DNA of 64,000 nucleotides. Origin: Eretmocerus hayati (lineage: Eukaryota; Arthropoda; Insecta; Hymenoptera; Aphelinidae). Made by a program: the position numbers and the translations under genes. Where the stretch lies: assembly GCA_029851415.1 (NCBI GenBank), contig CM056742.1:53484954-53548953 (forward strand). Direction: 5' to 3'. Positions 43,791-54,599 of this stretch are shown one piece after another. How positions within the stretch are numbered: the first letter of the stretch is position 1; each line of letters begins with the position of its first letter. The notes under the pieces were generated by a model that was not told where the DNA came from, did not search any database, and saw nothing but the letters and a program-made list of their open reading frames with translations.

Positions 43791-44305
43791 TCGAATAGAT
43801 GATTGGTGTTCAATTCATATCTATCGTCATTCATTCATCTTTCGTGCACGGAGTAAATAGTGCGACCACCGGGCAACAAGCGGCCTCTTGATCAGGAGTC
43901 TAACACGATCTTGACTAAACTAGTTTGACCGCACCACGCAGTGGTCTCTATATGTGATACACTTAGAGTGCAAGCGCCTGAGAAGCTTGCATCCGTCAAA
44001 CACCCCTTGGGCAGAGTCGACGATTTGTTGAAACTCAATCTACCTCATTATGCCAAGTATTACGATCCATCCTACTAATTAGAACCTACAGAAACCACCC
44101 TATAAATTCACCTTACAGAAAATGCTGATTGTGAATCGCACTCGTACCATTCATGTACACTATTTGATATTATAATCTATTGAACATATCATAATTTTTC
44201 CCTGTATATATTATTTCAGGGCTACATATAGTCCTACCTCATAGCTCCATCATATTTTTCAATCAATCATTCAATCAATATATCAATCAGTTAATCAATC
44301 AATCT

Positions 44306-45735
44306 CTCGCTCTCCAGCGATATCGACGTCGAGTTGTCTTTGACAAACAATATAAAAAAAAAAGAATCACCACATTCTCCACTTCCCTATTGGTTCTTTG
44401 GAGTAATATTGGGCTGAAGCTGAAAGATGGACTCCACCATCGGAAATCTGAGAGATAAATTCGTCGGGGATGAAGTTTTGAATGTCTTTTTGAACCATTT
44501 CTAAGTCCCGGGCAGAACTATCGGAAAAGGATACGTTGACGATCTAAGAACACGCCTCAATGAATGACGTGAGTCAACCCCCATTCATACCTGATCACAT
44601 GTATTGGCCTGTTTCGTAAATAAGTACGAATTGGAGCGAGAATGTATTTTGGGATGAGTTCTTCGTGAGAAATATTGTGCATAATCTCGAATGAGCCATA
44701 TTCATGGGATTATCTTAGAGTATGATTTTGGTAAAAGAACTAAGCACATACCTCAAGATTAGAAAGATATCGATGAGTTGACTCGAATGAGGAATAGTGT
44801 CTCCAAGCAAAATGAGTTCCCATACTCTACATGACAATCCAAATGAGCATGATCCACCTATATTCCCTCGGGACTCAATCAGCGATTTCAGGTTTTCTTT
44901 TCCTCCACGATGTTGCCTGTTCAGTTGGACCCATAAAGAGACCAATTCATCTAGACATGACGAGTTTACCAGTGATTGATCATCCTTCAAGGAGACATAA
45001 CATTCGAGATCTATTCTGAATGGGAAGGGGGGAGAGGAATCAAATGTTCCTTAGAATGTCTAATTTTTTCAACGCCTAACGTTTCATGTCAGTATATTTT
45101 GGCAGCGTCAGATGATCTGATAGAGTCCAGCAGGAAAGCAAACTTGTACGCTCCTTAAAAGTCCGTGGTCGATGTCAAAGTCTAGACGGATTCTCCTTCA
45201 ATCAATTCCCTACAATTTTTGCTGGTATCATTCCATCATACAGAGCCATCTACGAGATTCTCACGGAATCTTGTAGATTGCTCAATTAACGAGTTTGTTG
45301 GTAATTCGATAAGAATCCATCGATGGAGATTCCTGGAGCCACTGAATACGAATCGGTTATCATTCAATGAGCCTGAGATATATTGACCACAAGTCCACCA
45401 TGATAGCAAGGATGTGATTTCTCGACACCAAATCCAGGAGAGCAACGGAATCCAATGTCCGAATATATTTTCAGAAGTGACTGGGTGATTCCTAGAAAGC
45501 CTCCTGATAAGTCCCATCAGCATTCAACGGGTAGATGATCACTTTAACACGCTGGCCTGTCAAACGACCCATCGAACATGTCGGCTTGGTGATCTTCGAT
45601 TAACTTACCGGTTCAGTGACCAGATAACTTGATGTATGACTCACGGATCTAGTCGTCCGGTAACATATCGTATGATCCTCATCGATCTTGTGGATGCACA
45701 GACCCAACGATTCACCGATCTGTCATAGAACACGC
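44306..45735 (-). other. Unrecognised region with several open minus-strand frames
   Basis: The frame 44382-44543 (SDSSARDLEMVQKDIQNFIP.., ending KWRMW-stop) follows an acceptor-like TTCTTAG; 44715-44990 (SCLDELVSLWVQLNRQH.., ending DIFLILR) precedes a donor-like AG|GTATGT; 45236-45523 has Trp/Cys-rich sequence. Composition suggests exons, but the junction phases I could test between the first two do not agree, and I recognise no family. They may be pieces of a host gene or of an unidentified element. Confidence 0.25.
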
Positions 45736-46615
45736 CAACTGAATCGCATTTTAACACATCTTGATCAATCTTTCTGAAAATTTTTTGACATACTCTTGAA
45801 ACATTGGCAATTTGGAATGAAGTATCTGCGTGTCGCTAACTCTTCATTTAGGCCCCAGAAAAAATCCTTGAAAATTAAAAATCCACTTCTCTCATAGAAA
45901 CTGACCGGGGAAACGGGGAACTCTCATTTCAACGTGTTTGCCAGGAAAGCATACATCGGATATGGGTGTTTTTATAAATCTTCAAGTGGTGGAAAGTGGT
46001 CAAAATCGACGAAAATCATTTTCAAGCAAATTCTGATTCAGTATTCAGCATCTTCTGCGCATGCCCGTCAATCTACGCTCTTGAAACTATTCTCAATCAA
46101 TAGCCAGTGTAGTTCCCTTCAAAATGACCCCTCGACAGAGTCAATTTGATGCATTAGAATCCGAGATATACCTATTTTTAGAAGGAAAAAAATTCAAGGT
46201 ACCAAATCCGTGAGGTACCGGTAGGCTTGGCGAGCTCATGACTGATTGGATGCTCATATTTTCGCTTCTGCTGCATCAAATTGACTTTGGTGGGGGGTCA
46301 TTTTTAAGGGAATCGCGCGGGCTATCGTTTAAGAATATTCTCAGAACTCAGAAATCACGCGCATGCGCAGAAAATAGTAGTTCATTGTCTATGTGGCAAG
46401 ATTTTTACGCTTATTTTGGTGTAAGATGACCAAGATTCACGTCCGCGTTGTTCTCGATTCCATAATTTACCGGACTCTGTGATCTCCTCGTTCATACGAT
46501 AAAATACTGGATGAATTCACTAAATTCCCCTGAAAATTCTAGGGACCTGATGATCTCAGGTGGTGACCAAATGAGCAGATCGGCTAACCCAGGGTCACTA
46601 CCGAGTACCGGCCTC
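45736..46615 (-). repeat. X-family inverted repeat, left arm (locus X2)
   Basis: Reverse complement of 49081-49730 (AACTGAATCGCATTTTAAC, CCACTTTCCACCACTTG, GCGCATGCGCAGAAAATAG, GGTCACTACCGAGTACCGG). Also homologous to 14085-14640 and 17965-18900. Non-coding. Confidence 0.75.
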
Positions 46616-47119
46616 TATATCATATAATTAAATGGCGAAATGCGATATCTCTCGAGTATCGAACAACGGGGAGAATGATATCTCTCGAATATCGAATGAC
46701 GGGGCAACTTGTCTTCAAAGCATCGCCTGATAGTCATCTAGACGAGATGAGATTAACAAGCCGACGACACCGACATCTATGTGACATCTTTGCTCGGCTC
46801 GGGCGATTCTCAATGCACGGTCTCGGATTCGATTATAATCGACAAGAGTTCTCAACACGTGGCCCTGCGCAATCCTTTCGACATGAGGCTGCCTTTCCAT
46901 GGGACGAATATTTTGCTAGAATCAGACCGCGGGATTTGAAAACCCCTAACCTAACAGTGAGTGCGAGAGAGATGACACGACTTTGGTGTCTCTCTCTCTC
47001 TCTCACATATTGAAAAGGTACCCGCGCCATCTGCCATGGTAAGGCAACCTGACTCGCGTCAAACTTCATTTTTCAGCTGCGAGCGGTACTGCCGCGAAAT
47101 TTGAACGTGATCGATAGGA
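46616..47119. other. X2 interior with a short tandem duplication
   Basis: A ~34-bp unit (GATATCTCTCGAGTATCGAA) is repeated twice at about 46639-46710. A (CT)n run lies at about 46990-47005. No gene is recognised. Confidence 0.45.
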
Positions 47120-47850
47120 TGTAAAATTAGCATGGATTCTGCTCATTCCATCGAATTTCAAGGAGGTAAGTGATCCTGGCACCGAAATTGTCAGCTACAG
47201 GAATTCCAAAAAGAGGAATCGAAACTCCAAATACTCCTCCATACAAATCCGCGCTGACAATAACTCCTCCAACCTCCAATTTTCCAAGATTATTGATAAA
47301 CATGCTGGAACCAAGCACTCCAGTACGCCCCTCCCACTGCACGTTGAGACATGTTCGTGATATATAAATACTTGTGTTGAAAAAGAAAAATACCCGTAAC
47401 CTCGGAAATTTCTTGTTTTCTATTAGTTTTTCCACACTGGGAAATGTTGTACACAAGCATGAAAGTCCAGACCAATCGCTGTCTTACACAACGTCCATGC
47501 GTGACTTACACAAGACAGCTGGTCATCTGGACTTTCATGCTTGTGGACAACATTTCCCAGTGTGGAAAAACTAATAGAAAACAAGAGATTTTCGAGGTTA
47601 CGGGTATTTTTCTTCTTCAACACAAGTATATATATCACGAACATATCTCAACGTGCAGTGGAAGGGGCGTACTGGAGTGCTTGGTTTCAGCATGTTTATC
47701 AATAATCTTGGGAAATCGGAGGCTGAAGGTGTTTTTCCAAGCGCGAATTCGTATGTAGGAGTTTTGAAAGTATCGAGTTCTTTTTCTGGAATTCCTGTAG
47801 CTGACAATTTCGGTGCCAAGATCACTTATCTATTCCAAGGGATGTCCGAA
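47120..47850. repeat. Hairpin locus with ~360-bp arms carrying protein-like sequence
   Basis: The arms 47120-47480 and 47500-47850 are inverted copies around about 47495. Both read the same protein-like words in the outward direction: GRTGVLGSSMFINNLG and FGIPVADNFGARITYL (left, minus), GRTGVLGFSMFINNLG and FSGIPVADNFGAKITYL (right, plus). The family is not recognised. Arm identity is about 80-85% by eye. No target duplication or transposon terminus was found, so it may be a foldback element or an inverted gene-fragment duplication. Confidence 0.6.
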
Positions 47851-47859
47851 ATCTTGAAT

Positions 47860-49080
47860 ATCAATCCCTTAGACGATCCACGCTTGGCCCTACGAATCAA
47901 ATCTTGGCCATCTTTTTGTGTATAAAAACGAAGTGAACTTGAACTGATTCAGCTCAAAGAAATGAAAAGACTAAATCATCCATCACGTCCAGAAACTCAA
48001 ATATCAATCCATCGGCACATGCGATTGAATGTTTTGGTTTCCTGCAGAGAAGCAATCGAAATCAAACTCAATAATCTCAAGGTATCCAATAACCGCATTT
48101 CTATTCACTAATCATCGTCATATAACATATTCCATCACACCGAGATACTTTCACGTAACATGGATAATCTTCAGTTTGGTCATTGGAAAGTTCCATGAAT
48201 TCGATCCAACAGAATTATTCGGAAAATGGAAACTGAGAGTGGATGAATGACTATGGAAATCAGGAGCGTGGCGCGTATCCCAGGTCTACTTCCGGATAAG
48301 ACATAAGTAAAGAGCAGGTAGAGCCTCATTCTGTCACCTTCTTTATAATATACCCGTCCTACTACTATAATCTATAAGCTATTTTGTAACGATATCTATA
48401 TACATCTAATTGATGGACCTAATTAGATATGCGCTTTGGCGCATGCGCTTAGACAGCTGACTGTTGATTCTGTAACTCATCATTGTAGAACTCGCCTCCA
48501 TAACATACACCGCGCGAGTTTGATTTTTCTCTTCGGAAAGCCTCTGCTCGGGACATTTGTCCATCGGAGTGTTCGTTAACGGTACTCCCATTGGCGAAAC
48601 TCTCATTAGAATATTCCAAATCGACTCTCGTAACTGATGAAATCGTATCAGAAGTTCATCTCTAGATACCGCGATTATTTTCTTGTACTCTATTGAGCAA
48701 ATTCCAAGAATCACGAAAAAAGCTGGAGCAATCAGGCAGCAGTGCCAGATTTTGATTGTTCCTGTATTAATCTTGAAGATGAATGAATGCTCATCCCCAC
48801 CACCAACAACGTCCTATATGTGGTTCAGGCTGCAGGCATACTATGGGTTGTTAGCAAGTTGTCGGCTTGATTTCAAAGTCTAAACTTCACAAGTAACACT
48901 TGATCAACTGAAGGTGATTGGCCAAATGAGTAATACGCATGTGAAAATTCGTGCAAAATATACTTCAAACCTAACTTTATGAGTTTTCACTCTTTCTGTG
49001 CTATAACTCTCACGATTATTGGAACGGTGACAATAGAAGATTGGTAGACGCAGAGGAACCTTGCCATATAGACCATGAAT
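47860..49080. other. X2 interior, with X- and D-derived fragments
   Basis: The segment 48289-48347 resembles X-family sequence at 14628-14685 (GACATAAGT.. GGTAGAGCCT..TTCTGTC). It is followed by ATAT (48348-48351) and 48352-48415, which resembles the left end of element D. The rest is unrecognised. Confidence 0.5.
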
Positions 49081-49904
49081 TATTAATCCCTGCGCATGCG
49101 CATGATTTTTGGGTTCTGAGACTATTCTTAAACGATAGCTCGCACGATTCCCTTCAAAATGACCATCGCCAAAGTCAATTTCATGCAGCAGAAGCGAAAA
49201 TATGAGCATCCAATCATTTTTGGGCTCGCCACGCCTACCGGCGCCTCACGGATTTGGTAACTTGAATTTTTTTCCCTCTAAAAATAGGTATATCTCGGGT
49301 TCTAATGCATGAAATTGACTTTGTCAAGTGATCATTTTGAAGAAAATTACACTGGCTACTGATCAAGGATGATTCCAATAGCGTAGATTGACGCGCATGC
49401 TCAGAAGATGCTGAATACTGAATCGGAATTTGCTTTGAAAATGATTTTCGTCGATTTTGACCACTTTCCACCACTTGGAGATTTCTAAAAACACCCATAT
49501 CCGATATATTTTCTTCTGGCAAACACGTTGAGATAAGAATTTCCCGTTTCCCCGGTCGATTTCTATGAGAAAAGTGGATTTTTGATTTTCAAGAATTTTT
49601 TCTGGGTCCTAAATGAAGAGTTGGCGGCAAGCAAATACTTCATTCCGGAATGCCGATATTCCAAAAGTATGTCTAAGAATTTTCAGAAAGATTGATCAAG
49701 ATGCGTTAAAATGCGATTCAGTTGATGAGACATCGATTTTTAGCCTTTTTTCAGGTCGTTTCAGGGTGCTATCAAAAATATAGGCGACTTCGGGACCTAA
49801 CGATCCTTTTCTCCCACTCACTTTGAGGTTAGAAACGGGGGGAAATTAGTCTGGGGGTCATACCTGACAAGGGCCGATTCACTATGCTTAACCGCTTAGT
49901 CCCT
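49081..49904 (+). repeat. X-family inverted repeat, right arm (locus X2)
   Basis: The same sequence and orientation as 18240-19050, including the terminus AACCGCTTAGTCCCT. Mirrors 45736-46400. The shared end with X1 suggests this is a true element terminus. Confidence 0.75.
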
Positions 49905-49945
49905 AGATTCAATCGGAAGCATGTTTTTCAAATCTGATTTCGTTA

Positions 49946-50477
49946 AGGTAGTTGTACATTAAAGCTGAAAATACAGTGAAATCTCCAGTCGCACGGACAC
50001 CTCTGGTGACATCAAAACTGTCTGCTATCCGGAAGTGTCCGCTAATCAGAGGTTCATTTCTGTGATTATACTACTTCTGGTCGCGAAAACTTGTCCGTTA
50101 TTGAGGGGTTTCCGTTAATCGGAGGTATCTGTTGAGGGAGATTCCACTGTATACCAGAAAATCCTCAAAGTTAGAGAGGATTTAGTTCAAGTGTTAATGA
50201 ACACCTGTGCAAAATTTCAGAATGATTAACCGTTTTGTTTCGGAGTGGTAGCCATCAAAAACCCGCCACTTTCAATATTGCGTTTATATGGGAGTCGACG
50301 ATCCCGCATGAGCGCCATGCTAAAAGCGACGAATTTTGATGACTACCACTCTGGAACAAAACAGTCAATCATTTTGGAATTTTGCACAGATGTTCATTAA
50401 CTAAATTCAGTTGAACTAAATCCTCACTAACTTTGGTGACATTCTGGTATATTTTGCATTTCAGTGTACAACTACCT
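49946..50477. mobile_element. Foldback element ~530 bp (AGGTAGTTGTACA termini)
   Basis: Ends AGGTAGTTGTACA and TGTACAACTACCT. Inverted arms share GAATGATT..GTTTTGTTTC and TGAACA-CTGTGCAAAATTTC. The left arm is interrupted by a pogo-like MITE (49974-50149). The element lies directly against the helicase remnant, so its right terminal repeat supplies the first codons of that open frame. Confidence 0.68.
49974..50149. mobile_element. TA-flanked pogo/Tigger-like MITE, 176 bp
   Basis: TA at 49972-49973 and 50150-50151; ends CAGTGAAATCTCC and GGAGATTCCACTG. Internal GTCCGTTATTGAGGG and TCCGTTAATCGGAGG words are characteristic of pogo/Tigger terminal regions (canonical CAGTGGAACCTC..TTATCCGG). Non-coding; nested in a foldback element. 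Confidence 0.78.
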
Positions 50478-51614
50478 CGAGAAGAAATTGAGGGAGGCTA
50501 AAGTTGTAGTTTGGGATGAGGCCTCGACGATTCTCAAAAAAGCATTGGATATTATTGAAAGGACGTTGCGTGATGTAAATTTTAGTGAGGAACCATTTGG
50601 AGGAAAATTGGTGATTATGGGTGGAGACTTCAGACAAACTCTATCGATAGTCCCTAACGGATGTAGGAGTACGATCGTAAATGTAACAATGAAATCTTCA
50701 CATCTCCGGCATCTAATAAACGTTATGCATTTGAGAAAGAATTTGAGGTCTAAAACACTGAGTTTTCGGAATTTCTACTAAAAGTTGGTTCTGGTGAGAT
50801 GAATCCTTCATGTGTTCCCGAAAAGTGGAGCGCAAGTGATGTATGTGAGAAATCTTCGGTAGAATGGAAGGAATTGCACTTCTTGATAGCGTTGTTTCAG
50901 CTCCACATAATGAAGATACTCTGAGATTGAATCGGAAAATATTAATTATCATGGATGGTAATACAAAAACATATCTCAGTACAGATGTTGCTACTCATGA
51001 AGGCGATGATCAATCTGACTATAACATTTATTTGAATTATCCAATAGGATTTCTAAATGACATCAGAGAAGGTCTTCCTCCACATAAATTGGAATTGGAA
51101 GTTGGAGCAATTGTGATGCTGATTCAAAATTTGGGTACAACAGATAGTTTGTGTGATGGAACTCGTCTGAGGATCAAATATTTATTCAAATATAACAAAA
51201 GAGCTGAAATAATATTTGGGGAAAAGAGAGGGAACTGCGTACTTATACCTGGGATAACTCTGGACACTCGTGAATCACCCCTTCCAGTCATCCTGTATAG
51301 GAAACAATCCCCTATCAATCTAGCTTTTGCAATGACAATGAATGAATCTCAAGGTCGGGGTTTGACAATGTTGGAATATTCATACGGAAGCCTTCATCCT
51401 TTTACGGCCAGTGTTGTATGTTGCGTTGTCTAGAAACAAATATCCTGAAGAATTACTCATTGAAAATGAATTCAACGAATGTCAACAACTATTGAAATTG
51501 TACGTCGAGAAATACCATCGACCTTCTCTACGATATAGTTATGGGAAAAAATCAAGTACTCATATGACGAAGTATTTGAAATATATTCAGATTCCAAATA
51601 TTCTGAATAATTAA
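50478..51614 (+). pseudogene. Helitron-type PIF1 helicase remnant
   Basis: VVVWDEASTI (Walker B, DEAS) at about 50500 and IMGGDFRQTLSIVP (motif III) at about 50615, then a frame change near 50780. A second frame (50864 to about 51400) reads KTYLSTD, YPIGFLNDIREGLPPHKLEL, VGAIVMLIQNL, GLCNGTR-like SLCDGTRLRI and AFAMTMNESQGRGL (canonical KSQGQT). Another frameshift near 51400 leads to LYVALSRNKYPEELLI. This order is that of the PIF1-like helicase in Helitrons. The Walker A region, Rep nuclease and N-terminal half are missing; the 5' side is replaced by a foldback element. It unwinds DNA during rolling-circle transposition in intact relatives. Confidence 0.75.
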
Positions 51615-51639
51615 TGATTTTGTAGAGACTCTGTCAACA

Positions 51640-52140
51640 ATGTTTCTTGTGACGAAGAGGGATATTTTGTGTGCAACAGATGTGGATGACGATTTTCATT
51701 TATTCGATTCTCGGAGATACATAAAGATCTCAAGCATAGGAGGAAAGTCAATCATTTCAGAAGTTACGGAATTTGTGGATTGATTGTAGCTTTAAGGTTC
51801 ATGGGAAAGCATTCACGAACGCATGCAAAAATTGAACGATACAATTGTAAGAATCGCAAGAAGAAATATTCAACAATTTCGAATTTGAACAGACTCAAAT
51901 TACATCACGAAGATCCAACAGTCAGGTGTGACAATTGTGGGAGATACTTCATTAGGAACGATCATTTACAGAAACACTTGTTGGAAAAACAAGCCGAAAA
52001 TTGGTTGAACATGACATTGAATTTCAATCTTTCGGTAACAAAATTGACAACTACTATGAGCAAAACAAGAACAAAAAAGAGAGTAAAAATTTCTCGAAAA
52101 AATTGGAGACCATTGAACTATCTACCATTGAATTCCTGAA
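51640..52140 (+). pseudogene. C2H2 zinc-finger remnants downstream of the helicase
   Basis: Reading across a stop: VCNRCG..(x12)..HKDLKHR, then YNCKNRKKKYSTISNLNRL and VRCDNCGRYFIRNDHLQKHL. At least two C2H2-like units are visible, one broken by a TGA after VCNRCG. They follow the helicase closely on the same strand and may be a captured host gene or part of a larger mobile element. Confidence 0.45.
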
Positions 52141-52600
52141 GAATGAAGTCAAAATTGGTCATAAAACTGCGTGAAGAAAGATTAATGATGCTATATATCC
52201 AATTTTTAGCGAGTAGAGAATTTTTATTATGGATAAACATGGTTCTCTCACATACTCTAAGGTTGAAAGATTGTTTCTCCATGAAATGAGTTATAAGGAT
52301 AGATTGATTCACACAAGACAAACGTGCGTTGTAGAACGATAGTGGGTTACGTTGATAAATCCCTTTGAGAAGAACAATTCACAAGAAAAAGAGACGATGT
52401 TGAGGTCACAGTCATGAAAATATTATCAAACAACAACAGTGGTATCAAATTACCGTGCAATTCATATGATGGCAACATACAGAAATTCAAGAAATCATTC
52501 AAGTTGAATTGTATAAGTGGTGAATAATTTGATGGATATTATATGAGTTGATTATTTGGTCTCATCGATATTGAAAGACGGTGGGGAACTAAATGAATTC
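52141..52600 (+). pseudogene. Possible further coding remnant, family unknown
   Basis: Frames with single stops read KINDAIYPIFSE, then FIMDKHGSLTYSKVERLFLH and EMSYKDRLIHTRQTCVVE. Composition is protein-like but not recognised. It could belong with the finger remnants upstream. Confidence 0.25.
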
Positions 52601-52632
52601 CCAAAATTTCATGGAAGAAATTTTATTGCTAC

Positions 52633-52665
52633 GTTCCGTCCACTAGGTTTCGTGGACCTCATCAG
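52633..52665 (-). ncRNA. Hammerhead-ribozyme-like motif of PLE-3
   Basis: Minus strand: CTGATGA (52665-52659), stem II GTCCAC with GTGGAC closed by an 8-base loop, then GGAAC in place of GAAAC. The first core block and stem II are perfect; one core base has changed. The position, in the 3' tail after the endonuclease, is as in PLE-1. Confidence 0.5.
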
Positions 52666-53152
52666 GCTCCAGGTTAGGTTTCTGTTATGACATATAAAGA
52701 TAGGAAATGTGAAATTTTTTACAAATGATGGATGTCTAAATATTGAAAATGCGCAACTCACGTTATTCTTTAGATCGTCATGATATTTTTGAACGATCTC
52801 ATGATAGAGCACAGACAGAACGCCTGGCTCCTGTCGATACAGGTAAATAGAATGAGTCATTGGTCTCATTTTATACTCATATTTATATTAGCGCGATCGC
52901 AGCATACAGCAGGTTACATATATATGAAAAGTAGTGCATGTGGGAGAGAGAAAGAGAGCGGGGGTCAACGAGCTTCGTCAGCCGTTGCCCACAACGGGTT
53001 ACATATTCGACTGAGATTTTGAATATCGTCCTTTTTATTGATGCAGTTTTCATCGAATTTAATATGGATCATCGCAGAAATCAACCGTTTTTCCCAATTT
53101 TTCTCTGTGTCAAGAATTTTGGTTTGATCCCAATAGAAATCATGTTTATCTT

Positions 53153-53407
53153 TTAGTCTATGAACTCAACTACGGACTTTTTATCTTTGTTTGTAACATG
53201 ATCATCAATACGTGTACCTAGTTGTCTTTTTGTCTCTCCCACATTCGTTGCTGCGCAGTCTTTGCACTGAAATTTATAAACAACACCAGTTTTGCTAAAT
53301 TTGTCTAGTTGGTCCTTGCCTAATTTTACTATTGAACTTAATGATTCGGAAACTTTTGGAAGAGAGTGAATATCGTTATGTCTCTGTTCAAACATAACGA
53401 TATTCAC
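53153..53407 (-). pseudogene. PLE-3 GIY-YIG endonuclease
   Basis: VVYKFQCKDCAATNVGETKR then LGTRIDDH: the PLE GIY-YIG domain with Cys pair. The Tyr of the second motif (YVGET in PLE-1) is Asn here, which should abolish nicking. The frame ends shortly after with VVEFID and a stop. The first ~30 residues are a linker that is also present in the inverted fragment. Confidence 0.75.
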
Positions 53408-53480
53408 ACTCTTTCAAAAGTTTCCAAGTCATTAAGTTCAATAGTAAAATTAGGCAAGGACCAACTAGACAAATTATCGA

Positions 53481-54130
53481 ATTTTTTAATGAGTATTCAA
53501 TACATAGTTGGAAGAATATACAACAATCAACTACTTTTACAGTAGAATTACTAGAATTTTCAATAAAAAATTATCAGTTCCTCGTAGTCGAATAATAACA
53601 GCTCTGAAAAATTACATGATAAATGGAGAGGGAGATTTTATCCAAATATTAGCTGAAAATCAAGAAATATAATGGAAAATTCAACGAATAATGAATAGTA
53701 AGAGGGAAATCATCAAAAAACGACGAACTAACTCAAAGATTTCAGAAAAATCAGTTTCTCACGATTAAATGATACCATCTCTGAATACAGACGAAGAATA
53801 CCATCTCTAATAAATCACATAATACATAAGAAATAAATTACATCAACATAATACCTAAAAGACGAGAACGTATGGAAAATTACTCGAGAAAGTAAGAACA
53901 ACCCAGAAAGCAAAGTAAAGATAATCAAAAACGACGAAATAACTTGAAGATAACAATAAGATGACTAAAAGATAGAAAGATAATCAAAAGATGACATCCA
54001 GATGAAAAGATAATCGAAAGATAACTTTAAGATGATCCTAGATAATAAATTAAACTTAGATAATAAGTAATTGGATACTCGCGACATATAAGGTCTATAT
54101 TGTCACTCTCATGATCCAAACTCATATTTT
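53481..54130. repeat. A/G-rich simple-repeat-like region
   Basis: About 53880-54060 consists of irregular repeats of AAAGATAATCAAAAGATGAC and related words, strongly purine-biased on the plus strand. Nothing coding is seen; 53481-53880 is AT-rich and unrecognised. Confidence 0.5.
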
Positions 54131-54496
54131 ATTCCATCAAGGTGCCAGCCCTGCTTACGATTTTACGTTGGCGGCCTTGCTCGGGGAAATCCGGACGGAC
54201 GGGATTTTGCCCGCGGCTCAATTATTTCAAATTCAAATCATCGATGCGCGACATATATGATGATTCTCGCATCGCGCAACCCGCCTTTTCGAGCCACCAA
54301 ATCGGGCTCTCAAGTGGGGAGGGTCCGCGTTTCGGGTTTTGCGAAGCTTTTGGAAACGCTCTGCATCAGCATTCAAGTATCATCACCTGATGAATAAGCA
54401 ATGGAGGCTTTGCTAGAAGTTCTCGTCCTGGAATTATCCGGACGAGAGAGTGAGTTTTTCACCTCCAGTACACCAGTTAAATATACAGGCGTCTGG

Positions 54497-54598
54497 CGAG
54501 AGCGCACATTGGCTCAGACGGTAGAAGCCTTGTGCCTTGACCGCGCTGAAACAATGCGCTCAAAGAGGTGTAGGTTCGAATCCCGATAGGGTCTCTCG
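54497..54598 (+). ncRNA. tRNA-like sequence with A- and B-box motifs (tRNA relic or SINE head)
   Basis: TGGCTCAGACGGTAGAAGC (54510-54528) resembles an A box and can form a D arm (GGCT with AGCC); GGTTCGAATCC (54573-54583) is a perfect B box. CGAGAG (54497-54502) and CTCTCG (54593-54598) could close the molecule. The T stem is poor and spacing before the D arm is too long for a normal tRNA, so a functional tRNA is unlikely. A tRNA-derived SINE or decayed tRNA gene fits better; the anticodon cannot be assigned. Confidence 0.35.
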
Positions 54599-54599
54599 G

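Larger units (their letters stand above)
39025..44305 (+). mobile_element. LINE-B: decayed CR1/Jockey-type LINE, interrupted and internally deleted
   Basis: The 5' part (GCGCATACAAC..CATTAAATTTGCC, about 39030-39085) resembles the LINE-1 5' UTR. RT fragments are at 39149-39770, 42262-42420 and 43195-43790. An (ATCA)n-type tail lies at about 44262-44305. ORF1, the endonuclease and most of the RT are deleted; a foldback element and an unidentified segment interrupt the rest. It is the oldest-looking LINE here. Confidence 0.7.
52630..53480 (-). mobile_element. Penelope-like element PLE-3 (3' part, with head-to-head inverted fragment)
   Basis: Minus-strand order: a short inverted piece (53396-53480 mirrors 53310-53395: TTAAGTTCAATAGTAAAAT..GGCAAGGACC), a GIY-YIG endonuclease, a non-coding tail, then a hammerhead-like motif at 52633-52665. 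The RT is absent (5' truncated). The centre of inversion is near 53396. Confidence 0.75.

Noticed and set aside
54497..54598. Functional tRNA gene
   Set aside because: The T stem does not pair well and the 5' spacing is wrong; kept only as tRNA-like.
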